Shown here piece by piece: positions 36,509 through 44,493 of a stretch of DNA of 64,000 nucleotides. Position 1 is the first letter of the stretch. Every line of letters begins with the position of its first letter. This stretch comes from Amycolatopsis sp. FDAARGOS 1241 (GTDB taxonomy: Bacteria; Actinomycetota; Actinomycetes; Mycobacteriales; Pseudonocardiaceae): the NCBI RefSeq assembly GCF_016889705.1, contig NZ_CP069526.1, positions 9,080,001 to 9,144,000 of the forward strand, written 5' to 3'. Below the pieces are notes generated by a model. That model was not told the DNA's origin and did no database searches. It worked only from the letters and a program-made list of their open reading frames with translations. A program made the position numbers and the translations under genes.

Positions 36509-36901
36509 TTGTCCCTGGACGTATCGCCCGCGCTGCTGGAGAAGGCCGAGCGCGGGGAGGTCTCCGACGCCGAGTTCGTCGCCTGCGTGCGGGAATCGCT
36601 GCCCTACGCGTGGGAAGTGATCACGGGTGTGATCGCCGAGGCCGACGGCGCGCCGGACGGCTTCGCCGACAACGAGACGCCGCCGCCGAGCGAGGCCGCG
36701 CGCGGGCAGTTGCTGCGCGCGCTGGCCTCCGACGCCATCCGCGGCGGTCTCGAACGCCACTTCGGTGTGAAGCTCGCGTTCCAGAACTGCCACCGGGTCT
36801 CGGTGTTCCGGGAGTCCGAAGTGGACGGTGATCGCTACCGCGCGTTCGTCTCGCCGCGCGGGCAGCTGCTGAACCAGAGCCCGGAGCTGCGCGACTGCTA
36901 A
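36509..36901 (+). CDS. SCO5389-family conserved actinobacterial protein
   Basis: A 130-aa soluble protein widely conserved in actinobacteria but without known function. The TTG at 36509 is chosen: GGAGG lies five bases upstream and the protein then begins LSLDVSPALLEKAERGEV as family members do. Conserved stretches include ACVRESLPYAWE, the LLRALASDAIRGGLERHFGV region, and the invariant end LLNQSPELRDC. The last four bases overlap the convergent oxidoreductase gene. Confidence 0.85.
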   Translation: MSLDVSPALLEKAERGEVSDAEFVACVRESLPYAWEVITGVIAEADGAPDGFADNETPPPSEAARGQLLRALASDAIRGGLERHFGVKLAFQNCHRVSVFRESEVDGDRYRAFVSPRGQLLNQSPELRDC

Positions 36902-37938
36902 TCCCGCCGGTTCCTGAGCGCGGGCAGCACTTCGGTGCCGATCCGCGTGATGTTCTCGACCGTGCCCTCCGGCGTACCGGAAGCTTCCACGAACATGATC
37001 ACGTGGGCGACCCCGGTGCGCCGGAGGCTCGTTTCCAGGGTCGCCACGCAGTACGCCGGATCGCCGACGGGATGGATCGCGCACAGGTGCTCGGTGTACT
37101 CGTGCGGATCGCGTGCCGGGCCGGGCCGGTCGTCCACCGGCACGTGCGCCGCGAGCCCGGTGGAAAGCCAGCCGGGCAAGGACTTCCGCACGGTGGCGAC
37201 AGCGTCGTCGCGGCTGGCGCCGACCTGGCAGACCACCGTGGAGACGTGGTCCGCACGCTGGCCGTACGCCTTGACCGTCGCGGCTTTCTCCTCGTCCCCG
37301 GCGTGCAGGCCGAGCAACAGCGGCAGGTCGCGTTTGGCCGCCACCCGGATGGCGCCGGACTTCGGGCCGCCGCAGGCGACCACCACGTCCGGCTTCCGGC
37401 GCGGGGCCGGCACCAGCGGCACCTCCCGGAACGCGAAATGATCGCCGTTCGCGCCGGCTTTCCCGGTGGCCGCTGCGAGCAACAGGTCGAGCGATTCTTC
37501 GAACCCGGTTTCGTAGCGGTCGAGCCCGGTCCCGAACACCTCGAGGTCCTGCCACGGCCCGCCGCGGCCGACGCCGAGCCGCAGCCGCCCACCGGACACG
37601 GCGTCGAGCAGCGACCACTGCTCAGCCAGCGCCACCGGGTGCGACGTGGACAGCACGCTCACGGCCGTCCCCAGCTTGATCCGCCGCGTGCGACCGAGAA
37701 CGTGGCCGGCGAGCGTGATCGCCGACGGGCACACGCCGTAGGGCATGAAGTGGTGCTCGGCGAGCCAGACGTCGTCGAACCCCGCCGACTCGGCGGCCTC
37801 GGCCGCGCGGACGGTCCGCTGGAGCACTTCGGCGTCCTCCTGGCCCGGGAACCGCCCGGAAACGAGGAAGACGCCGAAGCGGGTGTGCCTCAGTTGTCCA
37901 CCGACACTTCGTTGAACGGCAGCAGCGGGTCGAGCCAC
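36898..37938 (-). CDS. LLM-class (F420/flavin-dependent) oxidoreductase
   Basis: A luciferase-like monooxygenase-fold enzyme of about 330-346 aa. Features: FGVFLVSGRFPGQ start strand, FDDVWLAEHHFMPYG, IKLGTAVSVLSTSHPVALAEQ, and GGRLRLGVGRGGPW. Actinobacterial members usually use F420 or FMN. The start is uncertain: GTG 37938 lacks a ribosome site and overlaps the small membrane-protein gene by 49 bases, while the conserved N-terminus begins near 37880, where only a CTG (37893) is available. The substrate cannot be inferred. Confidence 0.85.
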   Translation of the reverse strand: MARPAAAVQRSVGGQLRHTRFGVFLVSGRFPGQEDAEVLQRTVRAAEAAESAGFDDVWLAEHHFMPYGVCPSAITLAGHVLGRTRRIKLGTAVSVLSTSHPVALAEQWSLLDAVSGGRLRLGVGRGGPWQDLEVFGTGLDRYETGFEESLDLLLAAATGKAGANGDHFAFREVPLVPAPRRKPDVVVACGGPKSGAIRVAAKRDLPLLLGLHAGDEEKAATVKAYGQRADHVSTVVCQVGASRDDAVATVRKSLPGWLSTGLAAHVPVDDRPGPARDPHEYTEHLCAIHPVGDPAYCVATLETSLRRTGVAHVIMFVEASGTPEGTVENITRIGTEVLPALRNRRD

Positions 37939-38048
37939 GGGAACACCACGAACATCAGCAGCGCGATGATGCCGAGCACCAGCGCGACCGCGATGGCCAG
38001 CTTCGCCGCGAACGGCCCGGGCAGGTGCCGCCAGATCCAGCCGTACAT
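37890..38048 (-). CDS. Small single-helix membrane protein next to sortase E
   Basis: A 52-aa protein: a short Trp-rich N-terminus (WIWRHLPGPF), one membrane helix (about residues 15-40), and a PFNEVSVDN outside tail. ATG at 38048 shares a base with the sortase stop (TGATG), so it is translated with sortase E. Similar tiny membrane proteins sit beside class E sortase genes in related actinobacteria, as I recall. A partner or anchor role for the sortase is plausible but unproven. Confidence 0.75.
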   Translation of the reverse strand: MYGWIWRHLPGPFAAKLAIAVALVLGIIALLMFVVFPWLDPLLPFNEVSVDN

Positions 38049-39424
38049 CAGGACGCGCCCCCGATCTCGGTCAGCAGCTTGCCGTAGTCCGCGGCCTGCG
38101 ACTTCGGCACCTGCTGCGTGAGCACCGACGTGATGATCAGCCGCTGCTTCGCGGAGAACTGGGGGTGGCACGTGGTGAGCGTGAGCAGCGCTGCCATCTG
38201 CGCCTTCGGCAGGACGTCCGCCGGCTTGTACGGCACCGGGTTCACGGCGTCGCCCTGGCTCGGGAGCACGACCTTCCGGCCGAACGTCTGGTCGTACGGG
38301 CCGCCGCCCGGGATGCTCGGGTTGCGCAGCGTCGACACACCCTTGCACTCCGGCTGCGCGCCCTTGCCGCTGCTCCAGCCGGAGATCTCGTCGTCGTAGG
38401 GCAGGACCTTGTAGATGTAGAAGTCGGTCTGGGTCTCGATCACGATCTGGTCGCACGAGCTCAGGTTGTCCAGGTCGTTGAACGGCGCGCCCTTGCCCAC
38501 GCGGTGGCCGGCGACGCCGAAATTACCGGGCTCGCCCGGCAGCGCCGTGCCCTTGTAGTGACCGGGGCCGATGGCCAGCGAGTCCTCGCCGGTGCCCTCC
38601 TGGATCGTGAAGTCGAAGTCCGCCCCGAACGACGGGATGTGGATGCGCGCGAACGCCTTGCCGTCCACCAGACCGGGGTGCAGCGTGCGGTCCTTCGCCC
38701 AGTCGCCCTCGAGCTGGTCGCTCGCCACCGACTGCTTCTCGGCCGAGAACAGGTCTGTCACCCAGACCTCGTAGACCATGAACAGCAGCACGATCAGGCC
38801 GAGCGTGATCAGCACCTCGCCGGCCGTCCGGATCGCCACCCCGCCCTTCCCCAGCGGCGGCGCGGGCTTGTCCGCCACGGCCGTGGCCGTGCCCCCGACC
38901 GCCGCGAACACCTCCGTCGGCTGGTCCGCCACGCCGGGCACCGGCGGCCGCCCGGGCCGGTTCGGGCCCACCGGACCGCGCCGACCGGCACCACGGCGAT
39001 CGCCAAGCCGCTGCTCGTCGTCGAGGCCGTCGGTGCCGAACTCGGCGTCCCGCCGCGCGGCCGCGCTCTGCCGGCCGTCTCGCGGACCCGCACCACGGCG
39101 ATCGCTGCCGGCACCTGACTCGAAGCCGCGCCGCGGGGCCCGGTACTCCTCTGTGCGGCCTCGCTCGGCCCGCGCCTGCTCCGTGCCGTACTGCTGAGTG
39201 GGACGGGGCTGCCGCTGTTCGGGTGGTCTGCGCTGATCAGCCTGCCGGCGCGGGGGTTCGCCCGCGGAGCCGCGAGGCGGCTCGGGTGCTCTGCGGGCGG
39301 GGTCCCCCGGGGGCTGTCTGCGTGGTCTGCCGGCGCCGGGCGGCGGCTGCCGTCGCCGCTGGCCGTCGGGGCCGGGGGCGGGTCGGCGGCGGTCGTCTTC
39401 GCCCGGCCAATCCTGCGTGGTCAC
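38048..39424 (-). CDS. Class E sortase with long disordered cytoplasmic N-terminus
   Basis: A 458-aa membrane transpeptidase. The first ~195 residues are Arg/Pro/Gly-rich and disordered, then one helix (VLITLGLIVLLFMVYEVWV) and an extracellular sortase domain. The catalytic His is in GVAGHRVG, Cys in LTLTTCHPQFS, Arg in AKQRLII, all intact. Class E enzymes join LAXTG-type surface proteins to peptidoglycan. GTG at 39424 is used; the N-terminal extension is longer than usual for the class, and the true start could be internal. It lies beside crgA, as in related genomes. Confidence 0.92.
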   Translation of the reverse strand: MTTQDWPGEDDRRRPAPGPDGQRRRQPPPGAGRPRRQPPGDPARRAPEPPRGSAGEPPRRQADQRRPPEQRQPRPTQQYGTEQARAERGRTEEYRAPRRGFESGAGSDRRGAGPRDGRQSAAARRDAEFGTDGLDDEQRLGDRRGAGRRGPVGPNRPGRPPVPGVADQPTEVFAAVGGTATAVADKPAPPLGKGGVAIRTAGEVLITLGLIVLLFMVYEVWVTDLFSAEKQSVASDQLEGDWAKDRTLHPGLVDGKAFARIHIPSFGADFDFTIQEGTGEDSLAIGPGHYKGTALPGEPGNFGVAGHRVGKGAPFNDLDNLSSCDQIVIETQTDFYIYKVLPYDDEISGWSSGKGAQPECKGVSTLRNPSIPGGGPYDQTFGRKVVLPSQGDAVNPVPYKPADVLPKAQMAALLTLTTCHPQFSAKQRLIITSVLTQQVPKSQAADYGKLLTEIGGAS

Positions 39425-39625
39425 GCGAGCTCCTCTCGCGCCCCAGCGGAACTGCCGGTGGCGCCATCATCACAGTCCGGAAATCCGACCGCTCCCGCCC
39501 GATGCTCTGGAGCCGTCGATTACGTTAACGTGTTCACGTGGCGCTGGTTGCGCAACCCGAGCTGCGGGACGCCCGCGTACAGGCACCGCCACCAGGTACA
39601 GCACGCACAGCACGCGAGGAACACG

Positions 39626-39886
39626 ATGCCGAAGTCCAAGGTCCGCAAGAAGACCGCGTACACCCCACCCGTCGACCGCCGGACGCCGGTGAAGGTCGCC
39701 GGTCCGTCGAACCTGTTCTACAAGATCGTCATGTTCGGCCTCATGCTCCTCGGGCTGCTGTGGCTCATCGTGAACTACATCGCCGGGGACAAGATTTCGT
39801 TCCTGTCCGATCTCGGGAACTGGAACTTCGGCATCGGGTTCGCGGCGATGATCGTCGGTCTTCTGATGACGATGCGCTGGCGTTGA
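39626..39886 (+). CDS. crgA: CrgA cell-division regulator
   Basis: An 86-aa membrane protein with the CrgA N-terminus MPKSKVRKK, two membrane helices (IVMFGLMLLGLLWLIVNYI and FGIGFAAMIVGLLMTMRW) and the short loop between them. ATG at 39626 follows GAGGA. CrgA bridges FtsZ and septal PBPs in streptomycetes and mycobacteria. Its place between sortase E and the PH-domain gene is the conserved actinobacterial order. Confidence 0.96.
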   Translation: MPKSKVRKKTAYTPPVDRRTPVKVAGPSNLFYKIVMFGLMLLGLLWLIVNYIAGDKISFLSDLGNWNFGIGFAAMIVGLLMTMRWR

Positions 39887-39942
39887 TCATTACGCCGAAT
39901 GGCCGCTTGACGCCGAATTACACCGGTGTGACTCATCCCCAG

Positions 39943-39964
39943 TGTGGATAACGTCTGTGGATAA
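39943..39964 (+). promoter_or_regulatory. Two tandem perfect DnaA boxes
   Basis: TGTGGATAA occurs at 39943-39951 and again at 39956-39964, both exact matches to the strict DnaA box (TTATCCACA on the other strand), 13 bp apart. The second overlaps the start codon of the PH-domain gene. No AT-rich unwinding element or further boxes were noticed, so this is not oriC itself. Confidence 0.85.
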
Positions 39965-40376
39965 CTACCCCACCTCGTGGGCGCCCCGTCAGGGGCTTGT
40001 GGTAGCGGCCTGGCTCGTCACGGTGCTCCTGCTGGCGGGCGCGGTGCTCGACGGCTTCTTCGGCGACGGCAAGGGCGCGGTCCTCATGGGCCTCGCCACC
40101 GTCGCGATCGGCGCGTTCGCGGTGCATTGGACTTTCGTGCGGCCGCGGCTGGCCGTCGACGAGCACGGCCTCGTGGCCCGCACCCTCGGCGGTACGCACC
40201 ACCTGCCCTGGGCGCACACGCGCACGCAGCTGCGCACCACCCGCCGCCTCGGCCGCGACGGCGTGACCCTCGAACTCGAACACGACGACCAGCTGTACAT
40301 CTTCGGTCGCACCGACCTCGGCGAAGACCCGCGCGACGTCCTGGACGTGCTGACCGTCCTGCGCAGCCGGCTCTAG
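39957..40376 (+). CDS. PH-domain membrane protein (Rv0010c-like)
   Basis: A 139-aa protein with two membrane helices near the N-terminus (GLVVAAWLVTVLLLAGAV and a second near 45-65) and a C-terminal bacterial PH-like domain (VDEHGLVARTLGGTHHLPWA...TLELEHDDQLYIFG). GTG 39957 is taken; a GTG five codons upstream is possible. The gene lies where mycobacteria have Rv0010c, between crgA and a rhomboid or ppiA gene. The function is unknown. Its start is overlapped by DnaA boxes, so transcription may respond to DnaA. Its stop overlaps the convergent rhomboid gene. Confidence 0.85.
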   Translation: MDNYPTSWAPRQGLVVAAWLVTVLLLAGAVLDGFFGDGKGAVLMGLATVAIGAFAVHWTFVRPRLAVDEHGLVARTLGGTHHLPWAHTRTQLRTTRRLGRDGVTLELEHDDQLYIFGRTDLGEDPRDVLDVLTVLRSRL

Positions 40377-41287
40377 CCCGCCAGCGACGAAAGCACCGCG
40401 CCGCGGTAGACGACCAGGCCCAGCAGCGCCACCACGATGATCGCCACGCCGATCGCCTGCCAACGCGCCTTGTCGCGCTCCGGCGCGTACAGGATCGCCA
40501 CGGCCACGAGCGCGCCGGTGATGAGCCCGCCGACGTGCGCGAGGATCGAGATGCCGGGGATCGAAAACGTGATGTAGGCGTTGATCGCCAGGGTGACCAG
40601 CAAACCAGTCGGGTTGAGCTTGAGCTTCACGACGATGACCGCGTAGCAGCCCAGCAGCCCGAATATCGCACCCGAGGCACCGCCAGAGATCTGCCCTGGG
40701 TTGTCGAAAAGCAGCACGGCCGTGGACGCGCCGAACACGGACACGAAGTACAGCGCGAGGAACCGGGTCTTGCCGAAGACCTGCTCCAGCGCGCGGCCGA
40801 TCATCCACAGCGAGAACATGTTGGCCGCGATGTGGATGATCCCGAAGTGCACGAACCCCGAAGTGAAGATGCGCCACCACTCGCCACCGCCCAGAGTGGC
40901 GTAGGGCTGCAGCCAGCCGAGCTGTTCGAGGGGTGCGTTGCCGTTGTCCCAGATGCTCTTCGTCTGGAGCACGGTGATCAGGAAGAAGACAACGTTGATC
41001 GTGAGCAGAGTGCTCGTGACCACGAAGGATTTGGACAGCCGCGCCCCGGCGATCGTGCGCTGGCCGAGTCCCGAGTTCTGGTACTGCCGGTGCTGCTGAC
41101 GCTGCTGCTGCGTCCCGGAGTGCACGCAGTCAGTGCACTGGAAGCCGACGGGCGCTTCACGCAGGCATTCGGGGCACGCCGGACGCCCGCAGCGCGCACA
41201 GCTGAGGCCGGTCGGGCGGTTGGGGTGCCACCAGCAACCGGGGAGCGCGGCCTGCGGCTGAACAGGGGGATTCGGCGGTTGGTTCAC
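40373..41287 (-). CDS. Rhomboid-family intramembrane serine protease with N-terminal zinc ribbon
   Basis: A 304-aa membrane protease. Residues ~18-56 hold a B-box-like zinc motif with CARCGRPACPECL and FQCTDCV. Six helices follow, with nucleophile Ser205 in GGASGAIFG and His251 in ILAHVGG, giving a complete Ser-His dyad; the HIAANMFSLW helix carries the conserved Asn. It would cut transmembrane substrates; mycobacterial relatives affect envelope and biofilm. The four-base convergent overlap with the PH-domain gene is CTAG. Confidence 0.94.
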   Translation of the reverse strand: MNQPPNPPVQPQAALPGCWWHPNRPTGLSCARCGRPACPECLREAPVGFQCTDCVHSGTQQQRQQHRQYQNSGLGQRTIAGARLSKSFVVTSTLLTINVVFFLITVLQTKSIWDNGNAPLEQLGWLQPYATLGGGEWWRIFTSGFVHFGIIHIAANMFSLWMIGRALEQVFGKTRFLALYFVSVFGASTAVLLFDNPGQISGGASGAIFGLLGCYAVIVVKLKLNPTGLLVTLAINAYITFSIPGISILAHVGGLITGALVAVAILYAPERDKARWQAIGVAIIVVALLGLVVYRGAVLSSLAG

Positions 41288-41324
41288 GATGCCACCAACC
41301 TACCGAAATCCCCCCGGTGCGGCC

Positions 41325-41849
41325 TCAGGCCTCGATGGTGACCTTCTCGATGACGACGTCGGCCAGCGGACGGTCCGCCGGGCCGGTCGCCGCGTGCGCG
41401 ATGGCATCGACGACGTTGCGGGAGTCCTGGTCCGCGACCTCGCCGAAGATCGTGTGGCGGAAGTTCAGGTGCGTCGTGGGCGCGACGGTGATGAAGAACT
41501 GCGAGCCGTTGGTGCCCGGCCCGGCGTTGGCCATGGCCAGCAGGTACGGCTTGTTGAACTGCAGCTCGGGGTGGAACTCGTCGCCGAACTTGTACCCGGG
41601 CCCACCGCGGCCGGTGCCGGTTGGGTCGCCGCCCTGGATCATGAAGCCGTCGATGACGCGGTGGAAGATCGAACCGTCGTAGAACGGGCCGGAGTTCGTC
41701 CCCTGCGCGTTCGGCTGCGTGTACTCCTTCGAGCCGGTGGCGAGCCCGACGAAGTTCGCGACCGTCTTCGGCGCGTGGTCGGGGAGCAGGTTCACGTGGA
41801 TGTCACCCTGATTGGTGTGCAGGGTGGCCTTGCGGGCGCTTTCAGTCAC
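41325..41849 (-). CDS. ppiA: PpiA cyclophilin-type peptidyl-prolyl isomerase
   Basis: A 174-aa cytoplasmic cyclophilin. Motifs: TVANFVGLATG, FHRVIDGFMIQGGDPTGTGRGGPGY (catalytic Arg and Phe/Gln set), LAMANAGPGTNGSQFFIT, and TIFGEV. GTG at 41849 is the only reasonable start. The length equals the mycobacterial PpiA, whose gene lies at the same chromosomal place. It follows the rhomboid gene in coordinate but is transcribed upstream of it, so the two may be an operon. Confidence 0.95.
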   Translation of the reverse strand: MTESARKATLHTNQGDIHVNLLPDHAPKTVANFVGLATGSKEYTQPNAQGTNSGPFYDGSIFHRVIDGFMIQGGDPTGTGRGGPGYKFGDEFHPELQFNKPYLLAMANAGPGTNGSQFFITVAPTTHLNFRHTIFGEVADQDSRNVVDAIAHAATGPADRPLADVVIEKVTIEA

Positions 41850-42055
41850 GCCGCCATCGTGCCATCCCTTCGCACATTTGGGGGGTTCAGGGGCGGCGCC
41901 GCGGGCGAAGCGACTGGTCTGACCGCAGGAAGAAGCCCCTTTCCTGAAGTTTCACCGGTTCCCGTTGGGGGAAGACACAGCGTTACGCCGGGAAAAAGGG
42001 CACGATAGGTTACAGGCAACGGAGCGATATCAAAACGATTGATGAGGTGAAGGCC

Positions 42056-42679
42056 ATGACCCGGGCCGCAGATTCGGTGAGCGAGTCGGTGAAGTCCGGC
42101 GCGCTCGGCCTGCGCAAGCGAGCTACCGACGCGGGCAAGGCGGGTGCCGAAGCCGCCGCCAAGGCCGCCGAAGCCAGTGCCGAAGAGTTCGCGAAGCAGA
42201 GCCGCCGGGCCCGCAAGAAGCTCGCGAAGAAGACCGAGCTGACCCGCAAGGAGCTCAAGAAGAGCTCGGCCGCGGCCCGCAAGGAGGCCCTGGCCCGCAT
42301 CGCGGAGCTGAAGAAGCCAGGCCGCAAGGCGAAGAAGGCCGCCATCAAGGCCGCGAAGTCGGCCGGCGAGTCGAAGCGCCGCGGCAAGAAGGACTTCAAG
42401 GCAGCGAAGAAGGACTTCCGGGCCGCTCTCGTCGAGGCGAAGGCGGCGGCCAAGGGCACGCGCAAGCGTCGCCGCTGGCCGTGGCTGCTCGGCCTGGGTG
42501 CCGTGGCCGTCGGCACCGCCGTGGCGCTGAAGTCGCGCCAGCAGGAGCCGCCGGTCGCCCCGGCGCCGCCGAAGGCCACCCCGCCGGCTCCCCCGGCCCA
42601 GCCCGCGTCGGAGACCACGCCGTCGCCCGCGAGCAACGGCAAGGCGCCGAGCACGCCGGCCGCCGAGAAGAAGAACTGA
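42056..42679 (+). CDS. Lys/Ala-rich helical protein with membrane anchor
   Basis: A 207-aa protein. ATG at 42056 follows GAGG at eight bases. Residues ~1-135 are almost pure Lys/Ala/Arg/Glu helix with histone-H1-like character (KKPGRKAKKAAIKAAKSA). A basic-flanked helix (RRRWPWLLGLGAVAVGTAVAL) and a Pro/Ala-rich tail follow. It could bind DNA or polyphosphate at the membrane, or be a coiled-coil scaffold. The family is not recognised. It ends before a strong bidirectional terminator. Confidence 0.72.
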   Translation: MTRAADSVSESVKSGALGLRKRATDAGKAGAEAAAKAAEASAEEFAKQSRRARKKLAKKTELTRKELKKSSAAARKEALARIAELKKPGRKAKKAAIKAAKSAGESKRRGKKDFKAAKKDFRAALVEAKAAAKGTRKRRRWPWLLGLGAVAVGTAVALKSRQQEPPVAPAPPKATPPAPPAQPASETTPSPASNGKAPSTPAAEKKN

Positions 42680-42685
42680 GGACGA

Positions 42686-42722
42686 GAAGAGGGCCCCGGG
42701 ACTGCACCCCGGGGCCCTCTTC
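42686..42722. terminator. Bidirectional terminator, 15-bp stem
   Basis: GAAGAGGGCCCCGGG and CCCGGGGCCCTCTTC pair perfectly around a 7-base loop between two convergent genes. A-rich and T-containing flanks lie on the two sides. Confidence 0.93.
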
Positions 42723-42740
42723 CGTTGTCGCCTAGGCGGT

Positions 42741-43193
42741 TCAGGCCATCGCGGCGTGCTTGTCGATCAGCTGGCCGAGGCGGGGCAGCGCCTCCTCGAC
42801 GTTCTTCTTGCCGTTCGGGCGCAGCTTGGAGTAGACCTTCTTGATGCTGTCGCGGCTGCTGCGCTCAGCGCGCGAGTCGGTGACGCTCAGCAGCGCGTCG
42901 GCGGCCGCGTCGGAGCGGCTGGTCAGGTAGGCGCCGAAGTCGTTGCCGCCCTGGGCCCGGTAGTCGCCGTAGAACGGCTCGAGCGCACCGGCGAAGTCGT
43001 CCAGCAGGCTGTCGACCGCCGAGGGGATGATGCCCGGCTTGATCTTCTTGACGGCAGCGAAGCCCGTCTTCACGACGGCGCCGGAAACCCCGCCCTTGTC
43101 GGAGACCTCGGCGTCGACCAGACCCTCGAGGTCGGTCACGACCGACGGGCGCCGGCTGGAGTCGAGCAGGATTTCCTTGAGGGTGTCAGCCAC
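42741..43193 (-). CDS. Conserved actinobacterial protein (DUF6918-like)
   Basis: A 150-aa soluble helical protein. GTG 43193 is chosen since the conserved N-terminus VADTLKEILLDSSRRPSVV starts there; the longer frame is non-coding leader. Other conserved parts are LVDAEVSDKGGVSGAVVKTGFAAVKKI and LLSVTDSRAERSSR. Homologues are common in mycobacteria and nocardiae without a known function; I recall the family label DUF6918 but could not check it. It has a convergent partner downstream and faces the lipoprotein gene upstream. Confidence 0.75.
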   Translation of the reverse strand: MADTLKEILLDSSRRPSVVTDLEGLVDAEVSDKGGVSGAVVKTGFAAVKKIKPGIIPSAVDSLLDDFAGALEPFYGDYRAQGGNDFGAYLTSRSDAAADALLSVTDSRAERSSRDSIKKVYSKLRPNGKKNVEEALPRLGQLIDKHAAMA

Positions 43194-43331
43194 GAATCTT
43201 GTCCTTGTCGTCGAGATGGCGAAGTGCTGGTGGTGCCGGACGGGCACCCGCCCGCGCGAGTGCTCCTGGCCTGCGCGTGCCGCATAGGGTAATACAAGAT
43301 CAACTTCACTCACCCATGCGGAGGTCACTAC

Positions 43332-43868
43332 TCAGAGTTCGAGGGCCGCGATAGCCTTCTTCGCCACTGTGCGTGCCTTGATGCTCTGCTTCTGGTTACT
43401 GGTCACGATGACCGCGTCGCCCCCCTTCGCGACGGCGTACACCACTCCGTCACCGGTCGGCTGGTAGCCGCCCTTCCAGCCCGCGGGGTCCGACGCGGGG
43501 TTCGACGTGTCGACGGGAGCGGCCCGGTTGACCAGCTTCGTCGCGACGTCCTGGCTGCCCACGTAGACCTGGACGGTCACCTGCAGGCCACCGTCGGGCC
43601 GGTAGAAGAAGCACGCGGGGTGCGGCTCGTCGGCGGACACGCGCACGGTCGTCACGTGCTGGCCGTTCGCGTCCTGCACCGTCTCGGCCGAGAGGTATGG
43701 GCACTTCGCTTCGCGCGCGGGCTGGGGGTCAGGCGGGAGACCGGGGGCCGGGGCCTTGGACGTCGCCGCGGACGGGGGTTCGGGCTGGGGCGTCCCGGTG
43801 ATCGGGGTCGGCGCGCCGCAGCCGGCGAGCAGCACCACGGCGGGCGCGAGAGCGAGGATTCGTCGCAT
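43332..43868 (-). CDS. Secreted lipoprotein, DUF2020 family
   Basis: A 178-aa exported protein. ATG 43868 gives a compact lipoprotein signal with lipobox LAGC at about 14-17; TTG or GTG starts up to five codons earlier are possible. A Pro-rich linker precedes a folded domain with CPYLSAETVQDANGQHV, PACFFYRPDGG and NRAAPVDTSNPASDPAGW, typical of DUF2020. Members are anchored wall-side proteins of mycobacteria and relatives with no known role. The gene diverges from the DoxX gene; a TCACAC-N9-GTGTGA repeat at 43894-43914 lies between. Confidence 0.8.
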   Translation of the reverse strand: MRRILALAPAVVLLAGCGAPTPITGTPQPEPPSAATSKAPAPGLPPDPQPAREAKCPYLSAETVQDANGQHVTTVRVSADEPHPACFFYRPDGGLQVTVQVYVGSQDVATKLVNRAAPVDTSNPASDPAGWKGGYQPTGDGVVYAVAKGGDAVIVTSNQKQSIKARTVAKKAIAALEL

Positions 43869-44027
43869 AGCGCGCACAGTCAATCATGTCCAGTCACACG
43901 AGAGTGAAGTGTGAAAGGGTCGAGTTTCAGTGAGTAAGGGAGACATCACCCATTGTGGTTAAAGTTCGAGTGTTGGTCTACCTACCCTGACGGTCGCGTA
44001 TTTCCGACTGCCAGGGAGATGACAGCC

Positions 44028-44429
44028 GTGAAACTCTTCGACCGGGGGCGTGACCACGTCCTCACACTCTTCCGCATCGTGCTCGGGTTCCTGTTCTTCT
44101 GCCACGGCGCTTCGATGGTCTTCGGGCTGTGGGGCCACCACGCCGCACCGACCGGCCAGTGGCCCGGGTGGTGGGCAGCGCTGATCCAGCTCGTCGGCGG
44201 CGCGCTCGTCGCGCTGGGGATCGGCACGCGCGCCGCCGCCGTGATCTGCTCCGGTTCCAGGGCTTTCGCGTACTTCGCCGTGCACGCCGGCTCGGCCGTG
44301 CTGCCCATCGAGAACGGCGGCGAGCAGGCCGCGATCTTCGCGTGGGCGTTCCTGCTGCTCGCCTTCACCGGCGGCGGCACCTGGTCGCTCGCCGACGCCT
44401 TCCGCCGCGCGCCGCTGCCCGCGAGCTGA
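44028..44429 (+). CDS. DoxX-family membrane protein
   Basis: A 133-aa protein with four membrane helices: LTLFRIVLGFLFFCHGASM, WWAALIQLVGGALVALGI, a middle helix, and AAIFAWAFLLLAFTGGG. DoxX proteins in mycobacteria sit in redox-related membrane complexes. GTG at 44028 is chosen because GGGAG is nine bases upstream; ATG 44019 is too close to that site. It stands alone and diverges from the DUF2020 lipoprotein. Confidence 0.88.
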   Translation: MKLFDRGRDHVLTLFRIVLGFLFFCHGASMVFGLWGHHAAPTGQWPGWWAALIQLVGGALVALGIGTRAAAVICSGSRAFAYFAVHAGSAVLPIENGGEQAAIFAWAFLLLAFTGGGTWSLADAFRRAPLPAS

Positions 44430-44493
44430 GTCCCCACCGCCTGGCGTGCGACGATGGACACCGGGCGGTTTTCTCGGTTTTGGGGAGTTCGGC

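Noticed and set aside
39900..39970. Replication origin
   Set aside because: Only two DnaA boxes, no AT-rich unwinding region and no dnaA or dnaN in the window.
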